Translations under genes and position numbers: made by a program
Notes under the pieces: generated by a model
Databases searched by the model: none
What the model was told of the DNA's origin: nothing
The model's input: the letters and a program-made list of their open reading frames with translations, nothing else
Part shown: positions 34,267-43,708 of the stretch, in pieces
Position numbering within the stretch: position 1 is the first letter of the stretch
Layout of the letters: every line of letters starts with the position of its first letter
NCBI RefSeq assembly: GCF_002896875.1
Contig: NZ_CP023278.1
Coordinates: 3,038,001-3,102,000 of the forward strand
Reading direction: 5' to 3'
From: Nostoc sp. CENA543
GTDB taxonomy: Bacteria > Cyanobacteriota > Cyanobacteriia > Cyanobacteriales > Nostocaceae
DNA: 64,000 nucleotides

Positions 34267-37146
34267 GTGAAGAATCAGGGTTTAGGCAATAAAAAAAATC
34301 CAAAATTGTGCTTGCAAAATCATCGATTCTTCATTTTGACGGCTCAAGTTTTGCAGATAGGCAGAAGATATAAAAATATTGTATTTGTTACAGATAAAGA
34401 TTCCATATCTGCTTTAAAATCTTGTTCCTTATCGATGAAGTTGCTGATTGCTCCGGCCTTAGTGATAGTTCACTGTTTAAACATTTTGCCGGTCAGGGCA
34501 ACAGAGACATTGTCCCCTCAAACTCCACAGCCCCAAAACCAGCCTTTACAGTTAGCCGCAGCAGCACCAGTCTTGAGTGTGGTACAAAGCCAAGAAAACG
34601 CGCAACATTGGGCAGGAATTACCAAACGCTTGCAAACCATTGGCGTACCGTATTGTGTGCTGCCTTTATCTAGTGTCAAGAGTGCCGCAGATTGGGGCGA
34701 TCGCAATGTGATATTCTTACCCAACATTGAAACCCTCACACCTACGCAAGCGATCGCTCTAGAAGCGTGGGTCAACAAAGGCGGAAATATAATTGCTAGC
34801 GGCCCTGTAGGTAGTCTCTCAGCCCCTGGAGTGCGTCAGTTACTCAAAAATATCCTTGGTAGTTATTGGGGATTTAGTTTACAAGATAAACAGCAAATCA
34901 ATCCACCCAAAACTCAACCGCCGACTTGGTTGAACCAAAAAGGGATTTTTGGGCAAGTGCATGGCGGTGTGTTACTTCCCAATGATGGCATTAGCAAAGT
35001 TGTCGCTGTCTGGAGTTTGCAAGACCGGCCAGCCGCAGTAGTAGCAACGCAAAACTCTACTGTGTTTGGTTGGCGTTGGGGAACAGATGTAGCTTCTTCT
35101 TCAGAATTGGACACAGCTTGGCTGCAAGCTGCACTAAATCGTCATATCTCTATCCCTCCTGCCCAGAGTAATCAAAACACTGCAACATCAGCTCCCAACT
35201 GCCCCACACCAATACCCAAGACAGCCTCTACCAATACCAGCACCACCACAAACAAAGTCAATACCGTTGCTCCCAATAGACAAGATGAAGCTATAGACCA
35301 ATTAGAACAAAGAGTCCGTTGGGATGTTGCGCCTAATTCCAATCAACCAATCAACGCCGACGAAGCCGCAGCCCTACAACAACAACTAGAACATCTGATT
35401 GGTCGAGTCGAAAGCGCGCATTTAGCAGCCTTAGCCAATGCTCCCCAACCTAATGGAACTCAGGCTCTCAAAGCAGATGATACACAATTTAATACTGCTA
35501 CATCCATACCTCAATCTAATACAGAGCAAGTATTAGCCCAAGCAAGAATAGTCGCTAACAACCTACCGCGCTTAATTGCCAATAAAAATTACGCTCTAGC
35601 TCGTCAACAATGGTTATTAGCCAGAAATAATTTGTGGAAACAGTTTCCCGTTGACCGCAGATTAGCACCAGCCGAAATTCGTGCTGTGTGGTTAGACCGA
35701 GGTACCATCGTCCGGGCAGGAAATGAACAGGGACTGAGCAAAATTTTTGATCGCTTGGCACAATCTGGCATCAACACTGTTTTTTTTGAAGTTGTCAATG
35801 CTGGGTATCCCATTTATCCCAGCCAAGTCGCACCACAGCAAAACCCATTAGTTCGGGATTGGGACCCTTTAGCGGCGGGAGTCAAATTAGCCCACGAGCG
35901 AGGCATGGAGTTACACGCTTGGGTGTGGACTTTTGCGGCAGGAAATCAGCGTCATAATGAACTCCTCAACATCAATTCTGATTACCCAGGGCCAGTGCTG
36001 GCGGCTCATCCTAATTGGGCTAACTATGACCAACAGGGCAGATTAATTCCTCAAGGCCAAACCAAGCCCTTTTTCGACCCAGCTAATCCTGAAGTGCGGC
36101 AGTATTTACTCAAACTGTACGAGGAGATTGTCACCCGCTACAACGTCGATGGCTTGCAACTAGACTACATCCGTTACCCATTTCAAGACCCCAGCGCAGG
36201 TAGGACTTATGGCTATGGACAGGCGGCGAGAACGCAATTTCAAAAACTCACAGGGGTAGACCCCATTAGCATTACACCAGCCCAAACGCAATTGTGGCAG
36301 CAATGGACAGCGTTTCGGACTCAACAAGTAGATAGCTTTGTGACAGAAGTATCACAAATGTTGCGCCAAAAGCGAACTAACTTAATTTTATCGGTGGCTG
36401 TCTTTCCTCTCCCAGAAGCCGAACGGATTCAGAAGTTACAACAAAACTGGGAAGTTTGGGCGCGACGGGGAGATGTGGATTTAATTATTCCTATGACCTA
36501 TGCCCAGGATACAGTCCGCTTTCAACAGCTAGCCCAACCTTGGATAGCCTCCAGTCAGTTAGGCTCTGCGTTGTTAATTCCAGGAATTCGCCTGTTATCT
36601 TTACCTACATTGGGCGCATTTGACCAACTTCAATTAGTGAGGGATTTACCTGTTAGTGGCTATGCTCTGTTTGCTGCTGAAAATGTCAACAATGAATTAC
36701 ATAAGCTGTTTGTGAATACTCAAGGGAAATTGGGGGTGATTATTAATGAGCCTGTACCACATCGTGAGCCTTTAAAATCTGCTTTAACTCGATATAGTAG
36801 TTTACAAAGGGAATGGCGTTTAGTTCTACATCAAGAAAAATTACAAATACCTCAAAACAGTATTTCCGAATTTCATAATCAAGCGGAAGTATTACAAAAT
36901 GCTTTAACTCAAGCGGCAAATTCACCTTCTGCCAGTAAATTGCTAGTGGCTAAATCGACGCTGGTGCGCTTTCAATCGCAATTTCGAGTATGGATGCGCC
37001 AGCAAAATCTTCATAATACTTATCAATGTAAAACTTGGGAAAATCGTTTGGCAACGATAGAAAGATTGTTGCGTTACAGCGAAAAGCGGTTGGATATTAC
37101 ATCTCAAACAACTGTTAAGAAAAGATCATCAGTAATGTTGAAATAA
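34267..37146 (+). CDS. Family-10-like glycoside hydrolase (DUF187/GHL10), large
   Basis: 959 residues from GTG 34267, which has a Shine-Dalgarno-like GAGGGG about 6 nt upstream; an ATG at 34435 would start directly at the export signal (MKLLIAPALVIVHCLNILP). The part about 90-300 resembles a GATase-like/ThuA-type alpha/beta domain (VIFLPNIETLTPTQAIALEA, WVNKGGNIIASG). The catalytic-type barrel is at about 471-790: AEIRAVWLDRG, INTVFFEVVNAGYPIYPS, ELHAWVWTFAAGN, VDGLQLDYIRYP and DLIIPMTYAQD. The family acts on unknown glycans, possibly peptidoglycan-linked. The C-terminal 170 residues are helical. Probably exported. Confidence 0.85.
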   Translation: MKNQGLGNKKNPKLCLQNHRFFILTAQVLQIGRRYKNIVFVTDKDSISALKSCSLSMKLLIAPALVIVHCLNILPVRATETLSPQTPQPQNQPLQLAAAAPVLSVVQSQENAQHWAGITKRLQTIGVPYCVLPLSSVKSAADWGDRNVIFLPNIETLTPTQAIALEAWVNKGGNIIASGPVGSLSAPGVRQLLKNILGSYWGFSLQDKQQINPPKTQPPTWLNQKGIFGQVHGGVLLPNDGISKVVAVWSLQDRPAAVVATQNSTVFGWRWGTDVASSSELDTAWLQAALNRHISIPPAQSNQNTATSAPNCPTPIPKTASTNTSTTTNKVNTVAPNRQDEAIDQLEQRVRWDVAPNSNQPINADEAAALQQQLEHLIGRVESAHLAALANAPQPNGTQALKADDTQFNTATSIPQSNTEQVLAQARIVANNLPRLIANKNYALARQQWLLARNNLWKQFPVDRRLAPAEIRAVWLDRGTIVRAGNEQGLSKIFDRLAQSGINTVFFEVVNAGYPIYPSQVAPQQNPLVRDWDPLAAGVKLAHERGMELHAWVWTFAAGNQRHNELLNINSDYPGPVLAAHPNWANYDQQGRLIPQGQTKPFFDPANPEVRQYLLKLYEEIVTRYNVDGLQLDYIRYPFQDPSAGRTYGYGQAARTQFQKLTGVDPISITPAQTQLWQQWTAFRTQQVDSFVTEVSQMLRQKRTNLILSVAVFPLPEAERIQKLQQNWEVWARRGDVDLIIPMTYAQDTVRFQQLAQPWIASSQLGSALLIPGIRLLSLPTLGAFDQLQLVRDLPVSGYALFAAENVNNELHKLFVNTQGKLGVIINEPVPHREPLKSALTRYSSLQREWRLVLHQEKLQIPQNSISEFHNQAEVLQNALTQAANSPSASKLLVAKSTLVRFQSQFRVWMRQQNLHNTYQCKTWENRLATIERLLRYSEKRLDITSQTTVKKRSSVMLK

Positions 37147-37188
37147 ACCAGTTCGGCAATAAAATGCGATTTTATTGCCGAACTGGTT
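37146..37188. terminator. Perfect 19-bp hairpin at the hydrolase stop codon
   Basis: Arms 37146-37164 and 37170-37188 are exact complements with a 5-nt loop; the first base is also the last base of the TAA stop. The A4/T4 next to the loop makes a T tract inside the stem rather than after it. Likely an intrinsic, two-way terminator. The rest of the gap to 37451 shows only AT-rich sequence. Confidence 0.65.
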
Positions 37189-37451
37189 ACGACTGATGCT
37201 GATGAACTTGTCAATCTAAGTATTTTTCGCGATAACATTTAGCGATCGCCAGATCATAAATCCATACGCCATCAACTACACAGCAATTTCATTCATGTAG
37301 ATGTGTGAGTCACAATCACTGTATTTCTTTATCAGAAATTTACAGTATATATACGCCGGATATTATCATTTATTTAGCCGCAAAATAGATAAGATACCTA
37401 AAGACTATACTTTAGAAAACTAGATTCAGATAATAGCTATATTCACTATCC

Positions 37452-40400
37452 ATGCCCTCCTTACCTCAGTTTTTCTGGTTAAGATGCTTAGAACCAATTA
37501 TTAATCGTTCACCCATGCAGGTTGAACCAGAAACACTAGTCTCAGAAGTAATCGCACTTATGGCTAAGGGCGGTTCTGATATCTTCGTATTGACCAATTC
37601 GCAGGTTATAGGGTGGTTATCAACACAACATATAGTCAAACTGATGGCATTGGGGATTGACTTGACGACCACCAAAATCTCTGATGTCATGCAGCAACCA
37701 GCAGATATCACCATTGAAGTTATACAGTTACTAGATATTAAGGCAGTTATTTCTAAGCTCAGTCAATGTCAATCAAGTTGCCTGCTAGTTGTAGATGAAC
37801 TAGGTGAATTCTTCGGCACAGTATCACAGGAAAGTATTTTGCAAGCTTTGGCAACAGCAGTAGATATTAAGCAGCCAGCCGCAATATTAAAATTGAGAAA
37901 ATCGTCCCAGTACAAATTACGCACACATGGGTGCAGGTGTAAATCCCACAGAGTCAAACATTTTGGGAAACAGCCAACTATCGCCGTAAATCGTCCCAAC
38001 ATCATCGAATTAAAGTCACCTAAAAATACAAATAAAACAATTTATTGGGAACGCAATCTCATCAACAATCAAATCTACTTTGTAAATACGATTGTGACTG
38101 AGAGTGAATCAGAGGCAATTGAGACAGTAGGCTGGGATGAAGTGCTTTCCCTCGTGCATCCCCATGACCGAGAAAAAGTTGAACTAGCCAATCAATCAGC
38201 CATAGCCAATCTCAGTTCCTTTGAAATTGAACATCGCTTACTAATATTAGGACAAACATCCGGCTATAAATGGGTATTAGCTAGGGGAACAGTGCTAGTA
38301 AATAGAGCAGGTCAACCCACACGGATGATTGGAGTCACAATGGAGATTGATCATCAAAGAAAAGCGCAGGATACTTTACAAAAAACCAACCAAGAGCTAG
38401 AAGTACAACTAACACAACGGGCGATCGCTCTCCAACAAAAAAATGAACAGCTACTAGCAGAACAAATCGCCCTCGCCAAAAGCGAAGAACGTTTTCGGTT
38501 TTTGGCAGAATCTATCCCTCAACAAGTCTGGATTGCTCAACCAGACGGCTCACTAGAATACATCAATCAACGCACCCTAGACTTTTTCGGCTCTACTTTA
38601 GAGGAATTATTGGGTTGGGGGTGGGAAAAATTCGTCCATCCTGATGACTTAGTAACCTGTTTAGCCGCTTGGCATCATTCCCTAACTACGGGTAGTATTT
38701 ACGAACAGGAATTTCGGCTACTGGCTGCTGATTCCAGGAGTTATCGTTGGCATTTAGCGCGTGGTGTACCCTTCAAAAATCAACAAGGTGAAATCATCAA
38801 CTGGTTTGGTACTAACACCGATATAGATGAGCAGAAGCACATTGAAGAAACTCTGTCCCACAAAATTCAACTTGCAGATTTTCGAGCCAAAGTAGACACT
38901 GTGCTGTCTCGGAGTTCTACTTTATATGAGATGATGCGTGGCTGCACAGAAGCAATAGTAGACAATCTCCAGGCTGCCTTTGCCCGCATTTGGATACTCA
39001 ACAAAACAGAAAATGTTCTGGAATTGCAAGTTAGTTCTGGAATGTATACCCACATTGATGGGGCGCATGGACGTATCCCCATAGGTCAACTCAAAATTGG
39101 TCTGATAGCCCAATCAGGTCAACCGCAAATCAGCAACTCTGTGCAGACAGACCCCCTAGTCAGAGATCAAGATTGGGCTAGAACAGAGGGAATAGTTGCC
39201 TTTGCAGGCTATCCCTTGATTGTAGAAGAGGAAACCGTAGGAGTCATCGCTATGTTTTCTCGACACCAACTCAGCTCATCTACCTTAGAAATTTTGGGAA
39301 TTACAGCCTATGAAATTGCCCTTGGCATCAAACGCAAACAAACAGAGGTAGCTTTACAAGAAAGTGAAGAGCGATTTCGCAATTTGGTTGAGGCTAGCAG
39401 TGATTGGGTGTGGGAAGTAGATGAAAACATTCGATATATCTATGTCAGTCCCAAAGTCAGAGATATTTTAGGTTACGAACCAGAGGAAGTGATTGGTAAA
39501 ACGCCTTTAGAACTCATGCCACCTGAAGAAGCTGAACGAGTATTAAGTATCTTTGCACCAATTGCAGCTGCTCAACAACCATTTAAGTGTTTAGAAAATA
39601 CTAACTTGCATAAAGACGGTCATTTAGTAGTTCTAGAAACTAGTGGTGTACCAGTCTTTAATTCTGGAGGTAAATTTTGTGGCTACCGAGGCATTGATCG
39701 AGATATTACAGCCCGTAAACAGGCCAAGGCCAAACTAAGGGAAACACAAGCAAGACTCCAGGCGATTTTGGATAACTCTCCCGCCATCATTTACTTACTA
39801 GACACTCAAAATAGATTTTTGCTCATTAACCAGCAATATGAAAGACTCTTTCAGACTACTCAACAAGAAATTATCGGTAAAAGCATATATGAGGTGTGGA
39901 ATGCTGATATTGCCGACAATTTTGCAGCTAATAACCACTTGGTAGTGACTCGTGCCAATCCCATTGAAGTTGAAGAAGAAGTACCTCACGAAGATGGCTT
40001 ACACACCTACATTTCTATCAAGTTTCCTTTAACAGATAGCAATGGTGTTCCCTATGCTGTATGTGGTATATCTACAGACATCACAGACCGCAAACGTGCT
40101 GAAAAGAAACTGCGTCAAAGTGAAGAGTATTTCCGCCTGTTAATCGAAAGTATTAAAGATTATGCTATTTATCGGCTCGATTCCCAAGGGAGAGTCATGA
40201 GTTGGAACTCTGGCGCAGAGTGTATTACTGGCTATCAAACTAGCGAAATTGTCGGGCAGAATTTTGCTTGCTTTTTCCCACCAGAAACAATTGGTGAATA
40301 TTCACCACAGCAGCAGTTAGACATAGCCGCTAGTCAGGGAAGGTGTGAGTGTGAAAGAGTTTTCGTCCGTAAAGACGGCTCCTACTTTTGGGCAAATTGC

Positions 40401-42338
40401 ATCTTAACACCATTACGGGATGCGGCGGGTAATTTGCAGGGTTTTTGTAAAGTCACTCGCGACATTACAGAACGTAAATTAGCGGAAGAATCTTTATTAC
40501 GCTTTCAAAAAGCTATAGAAAGTACCAGCGACGCTGTTGTAATTACAGATGAGCAGGGTAGGAGTATTTATGTTAACCCTGCCTTTGTGGGTTTATACGG
40601 CTATAATTTAGAAGAATTAGCAAGAATTGGGGGAGTATGGGTGATTTCCCAACAGCCTCAAGATAGTCAGAAAATACTGACTGCAATTCATCGGGGTCAA
40701 TCTTGGCGGGGTGAAGTTGCTATGCGATCGCGCACAGGTCACATCTCGCAAATTGACCTCCGTATTGATGCAATTAAAGATCCTAGAGGTAAAATCTTCG
40801 GCACAGTATGTATTCATACTGATATTACTAAGCGTCAACAAGTGGAAGAAGGTTTAAGACTGCGTGATCGAGCGATCGCAGCCAGCAGCAATGGGATTAT
40901 TATTGCTGATGCTAGTATTGCTAACGGGCCAATGATCTATGTGAATCCTGCCTTCGAGAAAATGACTGGCTATTCATCTGAGGAAGTTATAGGACAAAAT
41001 TTCCGCTCATTCCATAGCACGGTGATCAATCAGCCAGGATGCCAAGAACTTCATACTCTTATGCAAGCAGGAAAGGCTGGCACCGTCATTCTGCAAAACT
41101 ATCGTAAAGATGGCAGTTTATTCTGGAGTGAGTTAAATATTTCCCCAGTTTACGACCAGAATGACAGACTCACTCATTACATCGGCATTCAAACAGACAT
41201 CACAGAACGCCAACAAGCACAAACAGCATTATTAGTTAGCCAGCAAAGACTACAATACCTACTCACATCGAGTCCAGCTGTTATTTATGCCTGTAGAACA
41301 GCCGGTGGTTTTGGCAGTTTCTTTATCAGTGAAAATATCAAAACTCTCCTGGGCTATGAGGCAAAACAGTTCAATGAAGATTCTAGCTTTTGGTTAAGTC
41401 GTATTCATCCTGAAGATACACCAAAAGTACTTGATCATCTTGTCGATGTTTTAGAAAAAGGGCAATATAAGCTAGAATATCGCTTTTTACATCAAGATGG
41501 ATCTTACCGTTGGCTATATGACCAAGGCAAAGTCGTCTGGGACGAAACGCACAAGCCAGTCGAACTTGTGGGCTACATGGCAGATATTACAGACCGCAAA
41601 CAACTAGAAGAAGAATTAACCATAGCACTGGAAAAAGAAAAGGAATTGAGTGAACTCAAATCCCGCTTTGTCTCCATGACTTCCCATGAATTTCGCACAC
41701 CTTTGAGTATAATTTTGTCTTCCTCCGAGTTACTCGAACACTATCATCAAAAATTGTCTCCCGACAAACGAATGACCCATCTCCAACGTATCCAGACATC
41801 TGTGAAGCGTATGACGGAAATGTTGGATGATGTTTTGATCATTGGTAAGGCAGAAGCGGGAAAACTAGAGTTCGTACCCCAAGTATTTGATTTAGTCGCC
41901 TACTGTCGTAACTTAGTGGCAGAAACGCAAACCCGTCTGAAACTCAAGAGCCAGCAAATTAATTTTACTAGTCATGAGGAAACTATAGAATGTTGCATGG
42001 ATGAGAAATTATTAGCACACGTTCTCAATAACTTACTATCAAATGCCATCAAATATTCCCACAAAGATAGTCATGTCGCATTTATCTTGAAAACTGAAAA
42101 TGAGCAAGTAATTTTTGAAATTCAAGACGAAGGTATTGGCATCCCTCCAGAAGATATTCCCCAGTTATTTGAGTCGTTTCATCGTGCCAAAAATGTAGGC
42201 AATATTCCGGGAACGGGATTAGGATTAGCAATTGTGAAAAAGTGTATAGACCTTCATCAAGGTGAAATTTTTGTTAAAAGTACACTAGGAATTGGTACAG
42301 TATTTACAGTTAAAATATCATTAAATAATCAAGTATAA
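37452..42338 (+). CDS. Multi-sensor histidine kinase: CBS pair, eight PAS, GAF, HisKA, HATPase
   Basis: 1628 residues. Rough order: CBS pair (about 10-130), PAS (185-290), PAS (348-465), GAF (470-630), then PAS at 638-760, 768-885, 892-1010, 1017-1135, 1135-1260 and 1266-1390, HisKA (about 1400-1465; MTSHEFRTPLSIIL), HATPase (about 1513-1625; N-box NNLLSNAIKYS, G1 DEGIGIP, G2 GTGLGLAIV). No membrane segment is evident, so it is cytoplasmic. The GAF domain lacks an obvious chromophore Cys. CBS domains often bind adenine nucleotides, suggesting an energy input. The output is probably the receiver proteins encoded downstream (12 bp and about 1.4 kb). Ends without an own receiver domain. Confidence 0.93.
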   Translation: MPSLPQFFWLRCLEPIINRSPMQVEPETLVSEVIALMAKGGSDIFVLTNSQVIGWLSTQHIVKLMALGIDLTTTKISDVMQQPADITIEVIQLLDIKAVISKLSQCQSSCLLVVDELGEFFGTVSQESILQALATAVDIKQPAAILKLRKSSQYKLRTHGCRCKSHRVKHFGKQPTIAVNRPNIIELKSPKNTNKTIYWERNLINNQIYFVNTIVTESESEAIETVGWDEVLSLVHPHDREKVELANQSAIANLSSFEIEHRLLILGQTSGYKWVLARGTVLVNRAGQPTRMIGVTMEIDHQRKAQDTLQKTNQELEVQLTQRAIALQQKNEQLLAEQIALAKSEERFRFLAESIPQQVWIAQPDGSLEYINQRTLDFFGSTLEELLGWGWEKFVHPDDLVTCLAAWHHSLTTGSIYEQEFRLLAADSRSYRWHLARGVPFKNQQGEIINWFGTNTDIDEQKHIEETLSHKIQLADFRAKVDTVLSRSSTLYEMMRGCTEAIVDNLQAAFARIWILNKTENVLELQVSSGMYTHIDGAHGRIPIGQLKIGLIAQSGQPQISNSVQTDPLVRDQDWARTEGIVAFAGYPLIVEEETVGVIAMFSRHQLSSSTLEILGITAYEIALGIKRKQTEVALQESEERFRNLVEASSDWVWEVDENIRYIYVSPKVRDILGYEPEEVIGKTPLELMPPEEAERVLSIFAPIAAAQQPFKCLENTNLHKDGHLVVLETSGVPVFNSGGKFCGYRGIDRDITARKQAKAKLRETQARLQAILDNSPAIIYLLDTQNRFLLINQQYERLFQTTQQEIIGKSIYEVWNADIADNFAANNHLVVTRANPIEVEEEVPHEDGLHTYISIKFPLTDSNGVPYAVCGISTDITDRKRAEKKLRQSEEYFRLLIESIKDYAIYRLDSQGRVMSWNSGAECITGYQTSEIVGQNFACFFPPETIGEYSPQQQLDIAASQGRCECERVFVRKDGSYFWANCILTPLRDAAGNLQGFCKVTRDITERKLAEESLLRFQKAIESTSDAVVITDEQGRSIYVNPAFVGLYGYNLEELARIGGVWVISQQPQDSQKILTAIHRGQSWRGEVAMRSRTGHISQIDLRIDAIKDPRGKIFGTVCIHTDITKRQQVEEGLRLRDRAIAASSNGIIIADASIANGPMIYVNPAFEKMTGYSSEEVIGQNFRSFHSTVINQPGCQELHTLMQAGKAGTVILQNYRKDGSLFWSELNISPVYDQNDRLTHYIGIQTDITERQQAQTALLVSQQRLQYLLTSSPAVIYACRTAGGFGSFFISENIKTLLGYEAKQFNEDSSFWLSRIHPEDTPKVLDHLVDVLEKGQYKLEYRFLHQDGSYRWLYDQGKVVWDETHKPVELVGYMADITDRKQLEEELTIALEKEKELSELKSRFVSMTSHEFRTPLSIILSSSELLEHYHQKLSPDKRMTHLQRIQTSVKRMTEMLDDVLIIGKAEAGKLEFVPQVFDLVAYCRNLVAETQTRLKLKSQQINFTSHEETIECCMDEKLLAHVLNNLLSNAIKYSHKDSHVAFILKTENEQVIFEIQDEGIGIPPEDIPQLFESFHRAKNVGNIPGTGLGLAIVKKCIDLHQGEIFVKSTLGIGTVFTVKISLNNQV

Positions 42339-42350
42339 AATGAGGGAATA

Positions 42351-43562
42351 ATGATAAAAATTTTAGTCATTGAAGATGAAGAATTAGTACGGGAAAATAT
42401 TTTAGATTTGCTGGCAGCCGAAGATTTTGAAACTGTCTCGGCTCCAAATGGCAGAATAGGTATAAACTTGGCGATCGCAGAATTTCCCGATTTAATTTTG
42501 TGCGACATGATGATGCCAGAAGTGGATGGATACGGAGTGCTGACTGCATTACGCCAAGAACCATTAACAGCAGCAATTCCTTTTATTTTTTTGACAGCAA
42601 AATCAGCTAAAGCTGATTTTCGGCAAGGTATGGACATGGGTGCAGATGATTATCTCACCAAACCCTTTACACGCGCCGAATTGCTCAGTGCAGTCATGAA
42701 TCGCCTAGAAAGACAAGCAACATTAAAAAGCTACTTTAGTAATCAAAACTCTACTCAAAGTGCATCTCCACAGAATCAGCTAGTAACGGTGAGTTTACAT
42801 CAAGTAGTTAAACAAAAGAAGTTTCAAGAATTTGAGGTGCATTATCAACCTATAGTTGATATTACATCCGGTAAAATCATTGCGGCTGAAGGTTTATTAC
42901 GCTGGCAAAGTCCTGAATTGGGTTTTGTTTCACCCACAGAGTTCATTCCCTTAGCTGAATCCACAGGATTAATTATTACAATCGGTCAGTGGGTAGTAGA
43001 AAATGTTTGCCAACAACTTAAAAGTTGGCATGATGCAGGCCTTGACTATTTAACTACCAGTGTCAACTTATCGGCAATAGAATTTAATCGCCCAGACTTA
43101 ATCAAAAGTATAACTAATGTTTTAGAAAAGCATAATTTGGAACCTAAATATTTAGAGATAGAACTGACTGAAAGCATGATTATGCAGGATTTGAATAATG
43201 CAATTTTTACTATTAATGAGTTGCAATCTCTAGGAGTCAGAATTGCTATTGACGACTTCGGCACAGGTTATTCTTCTCTGTTTTATCTAAAAAATCTCCC
43301 CGTTAACACCTTAAAAATTGACCGTTATTTCATTCATAATGTTGCTGAAGATGTGCAGAAATCAGCAATTACTAAGGCTTTAATTGAAATGGCACACAAC
43401 ATGAATATGCAAGTGATAGCTGAAGGTGTAGAGACAGAAACAGAATTAGCTTTTTTACGAGACAATGCCTGCGATGCTATGCAAGGATTTTTATTTAGCC
43501 GAGCTTTACCATTAATGGAATTTGAAAAATTCTTATCGAATAAAAAACATTTGTCAGTATAA
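42351..43562 (+). CDS. Response regulator with EAL (c-di-GMP phosphodiesterase) output
   Basis: 403 residues, starting 12 bp after the kinase stop with GAGGG before the ATG, so co-translated with it. Receiver domain at 1-120: IEDEE acidic pocket, phospho-Asp in LILCDMMMP, and KPF Lys. EAL domain at about 155-400 with catalytic residues in place: NLSAIEF, ELTESM, IDDFGTGYSS, LKIDRYFI, AEGVETETEL and QGFLFS. The signature EAL motif reads EGL here, which keeps the metal-binding Glu. It should hydrolyse c-di-GMP to pGpG, switched by phosphorylation from the upstream kinase. The variation at the motif could lower activity. Confidence 0.93.
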   Translation: MIKILVIEDEELVRENILDLLAAEDFETVSAPNGRIGINLAIAEFPDLILCDMMMPEVDGYGVLTALRQEPLTAAIPFIFLTAKSAKADFRQGMDMGADDYLTKPFTRAELLSAVMNRLERQATLKSYFSNQNSTQSASPQNQLVTVSLHQVVKQKKFQEFEVHYQPIVDITSGKIIAAEGLLRWQSPELGFVSPTEFIPLAESTGLIITIGQWVVENVCQQLKSWHDAGLDYLTTSVNLSAIEFNRPDLIKSITNVLEKHNLEPKYLEIELTESMIMQDLNNAIFTINELQSLGVRIAIDDFGTGYSSLFYLKNLPVNTLKIDRYFIHNVAEDVQKSAITKALIEMAHNMNMQVIAEGVETETELAFLRDNACDAMQGFLFSRALPLMEFEKFLSNKKHLSV

Positions 43563-43578
43563 AATTTGCACTATCAAT

Positions 43579-43653
43579 AGCAGATGGATTAAATCTGCTT
43601 GTAAATAGACTATTTAAGCAAAAGAAGCAAAGTGACTAATCTTTACTTCTTTT
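43579..43653. terminator. Two hairpins between the EAL and receiver-kinase genes
   Basis: AGCAGAT/ATCTGCT (43579-43599) and AAAAGAAG/CTTCTTTT (43620-43653). Neither has a strong T-run. They may partially end the kinase-EAL transcript or process it. Confidence 0.4.
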
Positions 43654-43708
43654 AAAAACTCATTTTTTAATAATTAAATTTTAATTAAAAATAATATGTG
43701 CTAAAAAT

